Shown here piece by piece: positions 22,793 through 36,210 of a stretch of 64,000 nucleotides of DNA. The notes under the pieces were generated by a model that made no database searches, was not told where the DNA came from, and worked only from the letters and a program-made list of their open reading frames with translations. The stretch is from Dipteronia dyeriana. Its lineage: Eukaryota; Streptophyta; Magnoliopsida; Sapindales; Sapindaceae. Position 1 is the first letter of the stretch. Each line of letters opens with the position of its first letter. The translations under genes and the position numbers were made by a program. The stretch is taken from NCBI GenBank assembly GCA_032871835.1, contig CM065303.1, positions 23,252,001-23,316,000 of the forward strand, given 5' to 3'.

Positions 22793-23535
22793 CATTAAAG
22801 ATTTGATTTGTTTTTCATTGACGTAACTAACTCATTAATCTATATTAAAAGGTCTTTTTTTTTTCCAATCCATGTAACGAAGCTCATTAATGTCTATGAT
22901 CTATATAGAACTTCGAGCTAGACAAGATTCATACTCATGAACTTAGTTTATTCCTTTATAATTTTAAATTTATTCAACTCGACTCGATTCCATAATTTCA
23001 ATGGCATCAATGTGAGAGAATGATCAAGTTACATTGCTTTCTATGAATGGATTGAACCCAAATTTTCTGTTAAATAAAACAGGACATGCACTGATGCATC
23101 ATCAAGCCAAGATTATTAATTTAAACACAAAAGCAGCAAGTGAATAAGTGACTAAATGACCACATCATTAAAAACTAACTTAAAAGCATATGGATCACAT
23201 ACAAATGAGGAGGAAGAAGACACAACCACTTAAAGTGAATTCCAAGGCAAGTGTACTTAAAGAGAAAGGAGATTACTAGAATACAATAATAATAATTTAG
23301 GGATACAAAAAAGCCCCCCAATGCCCCAAGAGACTTTATCTACAACTTTCCATGATTCCCATCCCTCTTTTTTTCTAATAGAAAACTTGAGAACAACAAA
23401 GCACAGGAACCACACCATACAACATCAACATCAACTACTTAATTCTCTCGTTATTCAGACCCTCCTTCCAATCTTAGTAATATTTTGTCACAATTGAAGC
23501 CATGATTGAAGAAGGAAATTGTTGGGTTGAAAATG
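22793..23535. other. Spacer including the 3' flank of PIP2
   Basis: No gene is supported. The part next to 23535 is the probable 3' untranslated region of the aquaporin gene (minus strand). I see no canonical AATAAA at the expected distance, so the mRNA end is not placed. Confidence 0.5.
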
Positions 23536-24351
23536 TTAGTTATGGGTTTGGCTCCTGAATGAGCCAAGAGCCTTGGCAGCTGCTGCTCTCAAGATGAACT
23601 GGTGGTAGAAAGCTGCAATAGCTGCACCAATAAAAGGTCCAACCCAGAAGATCCACTGTAAACGACAATTCATAAGACAAAACCAAAGTCAAAAAAAAAC
23701 TATTTTCATTTATACAGATCGACAACAAGTCAAATTGCAAGTTGAGAGAATATGTATTATCTACTGACTTGGTCATCCCAGGCCTTTTCTTGGTTGAAGA
23801 TAACAGCAGCTCCAAGACTCCTAGCAGGGTTGATGCCTGTTCCAGTGATTGGAATGGTGGCCAAGTGAACCATGAACACAGCAAATCCAATTGGGAGTGG
23901 TGCCAAAACCTTTTCAATTTAAAAAAAAAAAAAAAAAATGTCTTGGTTACTGTGTACTCGTGACCGTATCCGATTTTTCCATGTGAAGCCCATAATTTTC
24001 TCTATTATAACAGTATATCTAAAATGAAGAAAAAAGACAGACCCATAAAAAGACGTTTTGCTTTTTGTTGTCAAATACAAAGAAGCCAACACACACCTCA
24101 CAGAGACTACATGACTTATGTATACAGTATCTATATTATATAGCATTTATTAAAGATATGTTTACTACATTCAAGGGAAAAGGAAAAGGAAAAGGAAAGG
24201 GCAACTAGACATTTGAAAAAGCAAAATCTTCCACTTTTGATTTTGTGAAACAAAAGAAAACAAAGAATGTTTGGCCCCATCCATGTTTCAGTGTCTCAGT
24301 CCTCCTTCGATCTCACAAATCTTCTTCATCAACATTTAATTCTGTTACCCT

Positions 24352-24388
<37 letters not shown>

Positions 24389-25581
24389 TTTATTATTTGA
24401 TGGGTCTTTACATCAGAAAAAAGTAAATGATAATCATTTTTAAAAAATACTACTACTAATTAACACAAGATTTCTATTTTAAAAGATAAATAAATGAGAA
24501 CTACAAGTCAACCGTGAAGATGTCCATCTAATGATCTAATTTGGAAACTTTAATAAATTAAAAAAAAATTTACAAAATTTCATGTCATGCAAGAAGTAGA
24601 AAACTTGTAATAATTGTTGATAATAAAAATAATTAATTCCTCATATTCCACCATGTTTTGGGCATTCCAATTGATTTATCAATAAACAAATCTCAAGATG
24701 CCATCTAACAATTAATTTATTTTATTTTATTTTATTTTTGACAAAAATAAAAATAAAACCAACTTAAATCTAAAAAAGATAATGTTTCATGTGAATAGAA
24801 GTTAGAAATTTTAAATTTATTTTCATTGTAAAAATAAAAAAAATAGGTTCGATGAGAAATGATCAGGTGTATACCGGAATATGGGAGTCTCTTGCGCTTC
24901 TCTTGGGATCGGTGGCGGAGAAGACGGTGTAGACCAAGACAAAAGTTCCGACGATCTCTGCACCCAATCCAACGCCTGTACTGTACCCAGCTTGCAACTC
25001 ATTGGCCCCACCACCGTACCTAACGTAGTACGCCGACTGGAAGGCCTTCACCAACCCAACACCGCATATGGCTCCCAAACACTGCGCCACCATGTACATC
25101 ACCGCCCGTACCAACGACACTTTCCGGGCCAAAAACAGCCCGAATGTCACAGCCGGGTTAATGTGACCTCCTGTTACACCACACACACAACAACAAACAA
25201 TTTTTTTATAAGTTTCAAAAATTACGAAACTATCATCGTATGTCAAAAGTTTTTCATTTTAGCCCCTGGAGAGGAAAACTTACCAGATATGCCAGCGGTG
25301 CAGTAGACGAGGACGAAGATCATGCCACCGAAGGCCCAGGCGATACCGAGAATGCCGACGCCGCCACAAGGGTCGTCGTGGTCGATCTGCTTCTTGTAAC
25401 CGATAACGGTCAAGACGGTGATGTAGAGGAAGAGTAAGGTGGCGATGAACTCGGCGATGAGAGCTCTGTAGAAGGACCAACTTCCAAGCTCCGTCGCGTC
25501 GAAAAGGGGTGCTGGTGGTGGGTCTGTGTAGTCCTTGGCTGTGAATGAGCCGTGCTCTGCCACACTCGTGTCCTTGGCCAT
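23536..25581 (-). CDS. PIP2: Plasma-membrane aquaporin, PIP2 subfamily
   Basis: A water channel of the plasma membrane (MIP family), probably working as a tetramer. Four coding exons with GT-AG introns: 25581-25284, 25170-24875, 23909-23769 and 23655-23536, 855 bp giving 284 residues, normal for PIP2. Exon lengths such as the 141-bp exon 3 match plant PIP genes. Visible hallmarks: short N-terminus typical of PIP2, [20 protein letters not shown] (helix 1), loop [13 protein letters not shown] spanning exons 1-2 with a phosphorylatable Ser, [16 protein letters not shown] in loop D, second [16 protein letters not shown], and a C-terminal SFRS phosphosite motif. A Cys in [10 protein letters not shown] is in the loop-A region. 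The C-terminal end and LFDATELG resemble the PIP2;5 type (inference). No disruption seen. Confidence 0.97.
24352..24388. repeat. 7-bp microsatellite in PIP2 intron 2
   Basis: About five copies of CTCAACT within the 965-bp second intron. The same intron has an (AAAAGG)n run at about 24176-24200, a TTTTA run at 24717-24739 and a long A/T run next to the intron 2 acceptor (23921-23938). No coding potential. Confidence 0.9.
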
Positions 25582-25632
25582 TACTTACTAATTAACCAGC
25601 AGTGGTACCAGGCTACCAGCAATGAAAATTTT

Positions 25633-25680
25633 CAGAGAGAAAGAGAGAGAGAAAGCTTGGAGAGAGAGTGAGAGAGCAGA
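25633..25680 (-). promoter_or_regulatory. CT-rich 5' leader of PIP2
   Basis: On the transcribed (minus) strand this 48-bp tract is almost pure CT with CTCTCTCT runs, between the TATA box and the start codon. CT-rich leaders are common in strongly expressed plant genes. Any effect here is inferred. Confidence 0.6.
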
Positions 25681-25718
25681 GAATTGTGGGTACAAGAAAA
25701 TTAAAGGATGATGAGGGG

Positions 25719-25725
25719 TATATAT
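25719..25725 (-). promoter_or_regulatory. TATA box of PIP2
   Basis: The minus strand reads CATATATACCCC, about 140 bp upstream of the ATG. Usual spacing predicts a transcription start near 25690 and a leader of about 105-110 bp. Confidence 0.65.
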
Positions 25726-25761
25726 GGACACAACTAGATGATACTAGACTAGAGTCTAGCG

Positions 25762-26150
25762 TTTTTCTTTTTCTTTTTCTTTTTCTTTTGGTTTATTTTT
25801 ATTTTTATTTTTTGTTTAGGTTATCAGTTTAAGGGCATGTTGAGGAGTCTTACATATTTGATATACTATTTTATATTTTGTAAAATAAAAACTCAATTTG
25901 TTCATATAAATACAAATTAAATTAAATTAAATTAGTAAAAGAAAAGTCATAAGTAATATGTTCTTTTAAACCCAATATCTACTCCGACGAATTATTAATA
26001 ACCCAATATCTACTCTAAGATGTTATTGATTATCTACTCAAACTCGAAAATATAGAATTTCATAATTCTAGCAACATCGGATCAACTGCATACACAAACT
26101 TCTATGGCTTTTGATAGGATTCGACCCCTTACCACGAATGGAATATACAC
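25762..26150. other. Upstream spacer with a TTTTTC microsatellite
   Basis: Five to six copies of TTTTTC at 25762-25790 just upstream of the PIP2 TATA box, then AT-rich sequence. No gene seen. Confidence 0.55.
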
Positions 26151-26492
26151 GAGCTTCTTTAGGGTTTTTTCAACATGCTCCTTAATTAAAATAGCTAATA
26201 GAGATAGTTTTAGAACACTCTAACCACTCCGTATTATACATTTCTATTTTAAAGAACTATTGAGAGACTCTTTAAATGTAGAAAGTCATTTCATGCTCTA
26301 ATTTTCTCTTTCTTATTATTTTGATATTTTTAAACTAATCTTCTATTTTTTATTAAAAAAAGATATTTATATTTTAAATTTAAAAAATATTAAAATATTA
26401 ATAACTAGCTATAATAGAGATGATGGTTGTAATGACATTAAAAATTGCTTACTAAAATAACCAAAATTTGGAGAGTCTCCTTGAAGAAGCTC
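26151..26492. mobile_element. Possible MITE, 342 bp
   Basis: Inverted ends GAGCTTCTTTAGGG and (reverse complement of the right end) GAGCTTCTTCAAGG. The interior is AT-rich and non-coding. No convincing target duplication was found, so superfamily is unassigned. Confidence 0.4.
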
Positions 26493-29400
26493 TAACACTT
26501 ATTATATTAGTAGTCTTACTATTTGCACATAAAACACACATTTATGATTTATGTATTGCAAAAAAAAATCGTCCCATAAGTAGGTATTAATTTGATAATA
26601 TCTTTTTTCAAATGAATTTATTATGTAAAAACTAAATTTTGAATTTAATGTTCGTTGCATATTAGATTTTTTTTAGATAACGTGTCTTTCCTAATTTTTA
26701 TTATTATTATTGTTTTTACAAAAGCTTTTGAACATAATTTTTTGATTGTATTTATTTACATACTTATCTAGACTATTTTTTTAAAAAAATTGTCATCAAT
26801 AAGAATCAAACCGTTAATTTGAGAGTCATTAACACAGATACCAAGCTCGTTTATCTACTAATTGAATTAACGTAAAAATTGTTTTCGCCGGATAATGTTT
26901 TTAACATAACAGCTATATAAATAAAATATTGTCTTCATAAAACATTTTTTATTTACATATATATATATATATACATAAAACGGTTTTACAAGTATAACTA
27001 AAAACACAATAAATCTACTTTTATTAAAATAAAAAATAAAAGGTGGTGGGTAAGATCCACTAAGATAATTCGAGTTTTAGAGTATAGGTTTTGCTTTCAC
27101 CGACCCTGCCTGACCTTATCACACCACCACCTCCCCACTTACTACGTAGTGTAGTGTTACTGCCCAACCATTTGCAATATTCCTCATTTCCACTCACTGT
27201 CTTTTCTTTTCTCACTTATTCTTAAAGTTTACTACTTTTTTTTTCCTTGGAATTTTTAACTTCCAAGAAACAATTAAGAAGGTTCCTTTCAAAAATAAAT
27301 AATAAAGAAACAAGTAGGTTAATCAAATATAATTTATAAGTTGATTGATATTAAAGTTTAAAAAGCATATATATTTTGAAGCTACTTCAAGCTTCAAAAC
27401 TTAGTTGGATGTTACATAACTTACATTGCATGGAGTAATATGCAATTTCAAAATTATTTTAAATATATATAAAGTATATAATTTTCTGAAAATAATTACA
27501 AAATACTTTAATTGTTTTAATTGTTTTTAATAAACAATGTAATGTAAGGGCATATTTACTTTTAATAAAATGGTTATATATATACTTTCTTTTTCATTAC
27601 AGTGATAGGGTTCGGATATCACATTTGTTCATTAAACCTCCTCGTGATGGAACTATGGAAGTTGTATTTCGGGTCACATTTATAGAGGTTGATTTTATCA
27701 ATCAGTTCCGTACAAACCCTTAACCCGAATTGTGACCTATTTGTTTTTTGTTTTTTTTTTTTTTAAAAAAAAAAACAGATCGAAGATTTGCATATATCTA
27801 AAAACGTATCAAACTTGAAACACAAATATCTAATTGATAAATTAGGTTGACAAAGTCACAAAACATTCAAGACCATAACCCTTAAATAACATAATTTATT
27901 AGATAATTTAACATGTGATGATTTCCTTAAAAAATGTTCCAGCGCAAGCTCTTATCTGTTCTCTGCTGACGTCTCTCTCACTCTCCCAATACTCAATTTT
28001 GTGCCGTTCGACTCGATTGTCGAGACTCGAGACTATACCTACCTTTTATTGGCTCCAAAAATATTTGAAACAAAAACAGATTATGTCATTAACTTTATCA
28101 AGGACAGACTTCAAATATTATATTTGAAATTAAATAAAGAATAATAATCTTGAAAAAACTAAAAATGTTATCAACAATGTAATGTATTATTCAATCTAAT
28201 CATCTTATAATCTATAAAACTTTTATACGTCACTTTTTGAATTCACGAAATGAGATTGATGTTAAAAAAATATATTTAAGTTTTATCAAAAAAAAATTAT
28301 GTATATTTCAATTTTTCTATTAAAATTTTATCAAATTTTCTATTAAAATTTTATCAAATTTTCTTACTAACCCCTAAACCATCAACCGATTCAAATTTAA
28401 TGAAGCTGGCTTCACCCTATTGCACGGCATCCAGTGTCCCATCAAACCAATGGTATAGAATTACATTTCGAATCATATTCTATCAAAACCCGAAATTATT
28501 ACCATAGTTAAATAAATTAATATAATAAAAACCGATTGTATCATTACTCACTAAACATTTAGGACGTGTTTAGTATAACTTTTCAAATAGAGCCTTATGA
28601 GTAGATATTTTTATAACAGAGTTTCTAATAAAAAAGACTTTTGATTGTGTAAATTATAAAAAAAATGTATTGACGATGTATCTTTATAAATATTTTTTGG
28701 TTATATAAATTATAAAAAGGGTGATGACAATATATTTAATGAAAGAATTATATGGTGAAATATTTAAAATTTATAATGGATATGGTTGAAACAATTCACG
28801 TATTTTAAAAAAATCTTAAAAACAGAATATTGAAAAAATCTAAATTTTAGGATTTTTAAAACGGATATAAATAGCTTTTATAAAAAACAATCTTAACAAT
28901 TCATATATATTTAAAAAAAAAAAAATTAAGTTTTAGTACATAGTCACATAGATAATAAAAACCTCGTTCTAAATTACAAATGTGTTTTTGATTCTTACAA
29001 AATTCATACCAAAAACAGTTGGACGTAAATAATAAGTTACAACTAAAAACAAAATCGTTAGGAAAAAATAGAAAACAAAGATTCAACTGAGCCAAACACG
29101 TGAAAAATTAGGTCAAAATGGTACCGTTGTTCATTTATGATTAAGAAACCAGACCGGTTCAGAGGTGATAAATGTAACACGTTTCCACTTCTCATTGGAT
29201 GTTGCAAGAAGTAACCAGAATTTGACAGAACATGAACTCGGTTTTTAGAATTCGAAGAAACAGGACACCTGGACACATCTCCTTCACTCGTTCTTTGGCT
29301 AGCAAACATTTGTCACACGTGGTGAAAACACGTGTGGTCTGTCAAGAATTGGCGGTGAATCGGCCGAACGCTGCTGGGTCCCACTGCACAGTCACTGCTT

Positions 29401-30604
29401 TCCTATTGGATAATAGGCTGGACTCTGGAGGATTGTGATGGCGTCATGTTAAATTAAAATCTTACTAAACTTTTAGTCTCGCCGTATTAATAATCACTAG
29501 TACATATACCAATAATACAATGTGACGTACTTAAATTTCATCCTGTCTACGAATTTCACCGTTTTCATTCATTCCAACACACATGAATCGTTATTAAATG
29601 AATAAATATACAGGTAAATTAAATAAACTATAATTATTGTCTATCTATTTATTAAATGACATATCTATTGTAATTGTCATAATATAAAAAATAAATTGTT
29701 TATAAATAAGATGTTTAGTATTATTTTTAAATTTTGGATAATAATACACGATCCTAATAATTAATTCAAAATTCCATCCAAAGATAATGATAATTAGTGA
29801 TTTGTTATTAGCTCATAAAAGATATGGTTAATGAATAAATCACTTTTCATATATTTAGGGAGGAAAAACGTTTTACTAATTACTATACTGGAAATCTGGA
29901 ATGCATCAGCAAACCCAAATATATAATTCCATGTCATAGATTTCCAATAATGTTTCCATTTTTATTGATCTTCCTATTTTTGAGATTGCAATGTTCATAA
30001 TTTTTTAAAAATAAAGTTAATCATGTTACTAAATATGCATACTTAAGAGTATCTCTAATACAATGCTATTGTAGTGTGTCAATGTTATAATTTGATATAA
30101 AGTAAAAAACATATACTCCAATGTAATGTTAAATGTTGTGACAAATTTATCATATGTTATGCTAAATTTGACGTATGTTATTATTTGTGTCAAAAATTTA
30201 ACACAAAGAATAACATATATCAAATTTAGTACAACAATAAATACTGTTTTTTTAATTATAAAAATATAATTATATAACTATACTGAATGTATTAATTGTT
30301 TATTTTTATAATTTTAAATAATAAAAAATATTATATAAATTGAAAGTATTAATTATATTTATTGATTTCTATAATTTTAAATATTAAAAAAATAAAATTA
30401 GTATTTCAAATGGAATTATAAATCGAAGTAAAATGTTAAAATGATATGTCAAATATAGCATTTTAGTATTTTTTTTTTAATACCAAATTTAATATTGGTA
30501 ATGGCATGTGCATCAAAAAGCAATAAAAACAAAACACTCATGAAAAGCAACATGAATAACAAAAACATACACCAATTTAGCATGGTTAAACTTAAACTTA
30601 CGTC
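26493..30604. other. Long AT-rich intergenic spacer
   Basis: No gene supported on either strand. It contains a (TA)n run at about 26956-26975 and homopolymer runs. A patch at 29270-29430 has two ACACGTG(T/G) G-box-like cores and a higher GC content, but no ORF or exon structure was recognised there. Confidence 0.5.
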
Positions 30605-30612
30605 CATATACT

Positions 30613-31325
30613 CAGGGGCAAAGCCAAGATTTCGGTCGGCTTGGGGGGCATGGCAAAAATAATAATTTAAATTAACGTTATATAAATATGTTAATATATA
30701 AAACCTAATTTATTTATAAAAAAAACAACTATAATAGCGTTTAGTCTCATATATAATGTTAAAATAGATAAATTAATAAACAAAATAAACACTAGCTTAA
30801 AAATCAAAATGGAACTCATCGCTCTTTTAAATCTCTAAAATCATCTACAATTGAATCTATACTAAGTTTCTCTCCTATACTATTAAAAAACCTAAAATAT
30901 TTATTGATTTAGAATCTCATACCTGAAAGTATTCTGATAGATAAACCGAAAAATATGAAGAATTTAATTGCAATAGTAATGAAATTACTTAAGTGAGAAA
31001 CTATAAAATAAATAAATAAATAAACAAATATATATATATATATATATAGACAAGTTTATGATATATAGGAGATTAAATCCTAAAAGGTTTATATTTTCTC
31101 TTTAAAATTAACCTCTTTAAATAAGTAAACAAATAATCACGTTTTTTAAAAATAAATTTATAAATAATATATTTTAAAAGAAGTGGCAGCCGGATTCACT
31201 ATCTTTTTAGTATGTCCTATGTAGTGTAGTTATATTGCCTTAAACGGTTAAACCTCTTTTAACTCTTAAACTTCTGATTTTATTTTATTTTATTTACTTT
31301 CAATTTAAACTTAATGCCCCCCCTG
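30613..31325. mobile_element. hAT element, 713 bp, non-autonomous
   Basis: Begins CAGGGGCAAAGCCAAG and ends TGCCCCCCCTG, the CAGGGG/CCCCTG-type hAT termini. The flanks CATATACT (30605-30612) and CACATACT (31326-31333) are an 8-bp duplication with one difference. A (TA)n run sits at about 31029-31048. No transposase remains. Confidence 0.75.
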
Positions 31326-31333
31326 CACATACT

Positions 31334-34300
31334 GTAATGCTCTAACATTCAATTTTCACTAGCAAACTATTGTTTATAATGGTGAAATACTCTCTTGATT
31401 TTGGCTGCACACAAAAACCTTAAAAATATAGGAGCTCAACCCTCTTTTATTCAGGCTTCACAATTCAACAAATCAAATCAAAACCATTCGAATCAACTAA
31501 ATTGATGTATTTTGCATCAATTAAACTCAAAACAAAACAAAAAAATGAATACCAAACATAATAAATGGCAAGAAGTTAGTAAAAGAAATCAAATTTGGCC
31601 ATTGAAGGATCCCTGTCAAAGGGAGATATTGTACAAAACGAGGTCAGCATCAATCCAGATACTGGCATTAAAAATTGTTAAGAACAGACGAACAGTGATG
31701 AGTAAATGAAATCTTTGAATTTGAATTTTGTAGTTATTATGATTGCAGAGGAAGAGTGTGATTTAAGACAAGCTTTCATTTGAATGCATGTGGTAAGATG
31801 ACGAAAGTGTTGCTGAGTGTTGACAAGGACCGTTTGACAACGGTACGTTGTAGCCAGTAGCCAAACAGTAAATACACATTTGTGCATGAATACAAAGCCG
31901 ACAAAATTAGTGTTAATCGGAAACATTATAATTTTTTGGTTAATTAGATTCCAGTGGGCAGTTGAAACTTGAAACTAATGTAGCAAGGTTGATAGTAGTT
32001 GTCTGAATTAAATAACTTTTTAACTTTCACATTCTTTATTGAATAACAAATAACAAGTGGTTTAAAAAAAAATAGATACAAGATTATGTTTTAGATAACG
32101 AATACATTAGTTTTATAAGTTATAACTGGTTATATAACTTTAGAAATTTTGTAAGATTACAAAACAAAAATTTTGATTGTTGTTTAAGATCGTCGTATTT
32201 AATATCATAGGGAACTATTTATATATCATGGGAATTTCAATAGATTATAGTAACTTTTAATAGTTCTTTTAAGTTCACCGTAAAGTTATGCTTTATTGAT
32301 TTTATTGTCTATTTTTTATTAAGTCAACTTAACTTAAAAAATGTTAAAATGTTTATAGAATTTAGAATTATAAACTTTATAAAACAATTTTCAGTATCTT
32401 CTCGTGATTTAAGAGAAAATTTTAAATACAATTGATACATACGAAACAATACATCTTATAATTGAAAATGTGGTATATTATAAAAATATATAAATGTGTC
32501 ACGTTTTATATTATAAACATCGAATTTCAATAATGGAATACACTATCGACACATTTTTAAAGACAGGTGCATCATTTAGCATAGAAGCAAGAGCATTTAA
32601 GATTCTCTCCCAATTCAAAATGGCTCCTTCAATTAAATAAATTCCTAAGTTCACATTTTCTCGTCTTAATCCTAACTACCATGCCACTCCACCCTGGCTT
32701 GCATAAAAAGGATGACAATCGAAATTATTAAAATGCTAATGACGTTTCGGGATTTAAAAAAATTAATCAATAATTCATTTGGATTAGATTTTTTTTTTTT
32801 TTTGTTGTTGTTGTTTTATACATTTCCTCTTTTGGTTACTAGTAATTGTATAATATAATCTTCATTATCCCAAGAAAGCAAAAATAATTTATTTAAAAAA
32901 AAAAAATGGTGGGTCCCGTTGTTTTTTCATTGAATTTAATATGAGTCATTGGGTCCCACGATGAGGACCAATTGTAATTGGTCGGTCAAGCCAGAGAAGC
33001 AACAAGTGCCAACAACAACGGGTGTCAAGCACGTGCTGGCCCACCAAAGAAACGTTAAGATAGTGTTTGGTACGTTGTTTGTTTGTCAATAAGCAGCTTT
33101 ATTAGTAAGCAGTGAGTAGTAAACGGTGACTAATTTCTTGCATTAAGTAAGCCGTTAAAAGTGCTTTTTATTTAATCTACCATGACAAAAAAGTTAACGA
33201 AAGCAGAAGGGAATCCAATCTAGTGCTTTAGCTTTCTCTGCTTGGAACCTTAATAACCGTAGGGAAAAGCTATAAAAAAAGAAGAAGAAGAAGCTATTAA
33301 TTGATTATTATCATTAAAGGAAAAGAAGCACTTTTAAAAAGTTTTTTAATTGGGTGTTTGCTTTGACAATCAATCCAAACGGGGCATATCAATTGGTCAT
33401 ATGACATATTGTACCGTTAGCTTTTGTTTTTTTTTTTCTAAAGTTAACGGAAGAAGGAGAATCAAATCCAAGTTTTAATTTTTTCTATTTGGACTTTTGG
33501 GTCTAAGTATGAAAAATATTAATTGACTAATTACGGGGAAAACAAAAATTAAGTACTTTTGGCAAGTTTGAGTGTAGCAATGTGGCAACTATCATGTTAG
33601 TCGTCAGAGTTACGGATTTCAATGACATTGACATATTTTATTTTATTTTTTTAAAGTATAACAATTAAATCGAACCGTTGGTTTTGGGATCTGCCGAGTC
33701 AAATAATACGTAAGAGCATAGGCATAAATTCTACTTTGGGCCTTGGGGGCAAATTTAGTAAAATTTAACAAATAAATAAATAGGGAGCCAAAGTGAAATC
33801 ATTTTAAAGTAATGATAATAGTGTAATACTATGAATTTAGGGGGTCAAAATTGAAATTTTACACTTGCTTACCAATACTGTGTATACACACTACACATGC
33901 ATAATTATACAATTTTACTCATGTATTGCTTAAATAAATGGTTAACTCGACTCAACTTGAATAACTAATTTAGACAAAAAAATCTGAATTATTAATTGTC
34001 TTTAAATATATTTTTAAAAATTAATAAAACTATAAATTCCACTTATTCTTACCTTAAAGGTTATCTAATTACCATTTGAATTCCTTAAAAAAAAAAACCA
34101 TTTAAATTATTATATCTCTTCTTAGCACATATGATGTACATTTTACCTTCCACACTAGTGATAGGAGGTTTGGGTCAATCATGTGTATTTTATTCAATTA
34201 CAAAAATAAAAAAAGAATTGATTTTAAAATTCAACAAAAAATCATTTAGATCATCGGAAACATATTAAATTTATTCCTTAAAAATAATTCAAAATATTTA

Positions 34301-35001
34301 ACAAACACTTCTTTAAAGCACAATTAATGAAAAAATAGATTGGAATTTTCAAATGGTATAACAAACAAAGGCAATAAACATAATACTTTTGTTTTGGTTT
34401 GGCATCATGCCATAGTTGAACCAACAAATAGTTTGGCTTTGGCATGTCATATTTTATCTTCTTCAACTTTCATGATGGAATGGTTTTGCTCTATGAGACA
34501 AGAAGATGATTTGAAAGAATATTTACTTCCTTCTCTAAAATGCTGGTCCACATATCCTTCCCATAAATAAATTATCATTTTTATTAAGTATTTTTTCTTG
34601 CAAAAATAATAATAGATTAAATAGTTAAGACGACAGACCAATTAGCCGCCCGACAACATGATATAATTAAGAAATTACCAATTTATTATCATTATTGATG
34701 CTAGAAAGAACTTGTAATTAATTTGCTAATCATTATGAAGAATGAATAGAACATGTATTGATTATTTGAGAAAAAAAAAATTAAAAAAAAAAATCTATTT
34801 AATTAGCAAAAATTATTGCATGTTAGTGCAATTACTTTGCTATGACAACTGTGATATGTAGGAAACCAACCTCTCTTAAACTGTCTAAAAGGATTCGATT
34901 TTTTTTTTGTTTGTGTGTGTATAGTTTCATGCATTGGTGGTGGGCAGTGAATGAAATGGATTGATTTTGAAGAAAGATTTTAAGTTTAATGATTGACAAA
35001 T
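31334..35001. other. AT-rich intergenic spacer
   Basis: No coding region supported. Small open frames such as 31512-31709 and 34340-34570 show no domain, conserved motif or exon context. A GACCAATTGTAATTGGTC inverted repeat with CCAAT-like boxes lies near 32966-32983. Otherwise AT-rich sequence with A and T runs. Confidence 0.5.
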
Positions 35002-35423
35002 TGTTGTAGGAAATAACGAAGGAACTTCTGTCAAGACGTGATGAACACCGACTTTAAGATAGAATTTCGAGCCTCTCGGATCTTGTCCCGGTGCAATAAC
35101 AGGTTTTGTGGCGCTTCTATCTCCAAGATACAATGACAGTAATCTGTTAAAAGGTGCACTCCCTAATTGTTTGTATATGTAAAGAAACAAAACAAATTGG
35201 GAGTGAAAATGTTTGGCTACAACAATAATGAAAATTGTTGCTAAAAGAATGACAACAAAACATAAATAACCGAGAGCAGCGAGGGTGAGAAAAATTTGTA
35301 TCTGTGCAATTGATTCATCTATGCTGCCTCTTTATATAGGCATGTTCTAGAGTCCTGGATAAAGTGAAATATCCATCAAAATTACAGCCACCAAATCAGA
35401 TAATTTGAAAACATATTTACTGA

Positions 35424-36150
35424 GACCCAGTTTGGTATTGTTGTGCTATGGGGAGAACTGCTTTTGAAATTGCTGTAGGAAGAATCAGTTGAGTGTTTGG
35501 TAAACTGATGTTCAAAAATGCTATGAAACTAAAAGCAATTTCAATGTATTTGGTAAACTGAAGTAAAAAGTGTTGTGAGTGTGTAAAATTACTAAAACGA
35601 CATAGACATCTAAATGATGTTAATGTGCTATACTTTACATTTTTATTTATTTATTTGTGTTTAGTGTTAAATGTTATATAATTACAGTACTTTATTGAAT
35701 TAATTATCCTCATTTCTTTATTTTATTTATTTATTTTATTCTACTTTATTTTTTAATCTACTTTATTTTTTATTTATTTTTTATTATACTTTATTGAATT
35801 AATTAATAATTATCCCTATTTTTTTATAGTTATGACAACATATTTTTATACAGAAATGTAAACCGATTTTTTTTTTGGTAAATTTCGTTAAAGGCAAGGA
35901 TAAAGTTGGAAAGTTGGAAAGTTGGAAAGTTGGAAAGTTGGTAAAATTTCATTTAATATCACTATACCGCGTTTTCTAAAAACAGAAGCTAAAATCCAAA
36001 AGCATGTATTTTTAGCTTCTCAAAAACTCAGTTGGGAGAAGCTAAAAGTGACAAAAAACACTTTCCCACGATTTTACCAAACACCATGTCTTTGATCCAT
36101 AATCACTTTTGGCCCCAAAAGCAATTGGAAAAGTAATACCAAACTGAGCC
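35424..36150. mobile_element. Tourist-like MITE in C2 LTR, 727 bp
   Basis: Ends GACCCAGTTTGGTATT and, reversed, GGCTCAGTTTGGTATT. The other C2 LTR lacks this block and gives an empty site (TACTGAGATGG). The flanking triplets TGA/TAA fit a 3-bp target duplication of PIF/Harbinger type. The interior includes a run of five TTGGAAAG-type 10-bp units at about 35909-35941. Confidence 0.7.
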
Positions 36151-36210
36151 TAAGGAGGTTGTCGTAAATCATTGCACCATATCCCACAAAACCTCAACAA
36201 CCACAACATG

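Noticed and set aside
24881..25306. 141-codon plus-strand frame
   Set aside because: Antisense shadow crossing PIP2 exon 2 and intron 1.
30050..30490. Possible MITE with GAGTATCTCTAATAC-like left end
   Set aside because: No matching right terminus with a target duplication could be found.
32966..32983. GACCAATTGTAATTGGTC inverted repeat as a promoter element
   Set aside because: CCAAT-like boxes are there but no gene is found nearby; a chance match in AT-rich DNA is likely.
34278..34641. Overlapping small open frames on both strands
   Set aside because: AT-rich spacer; no domain, start context or exon signals.
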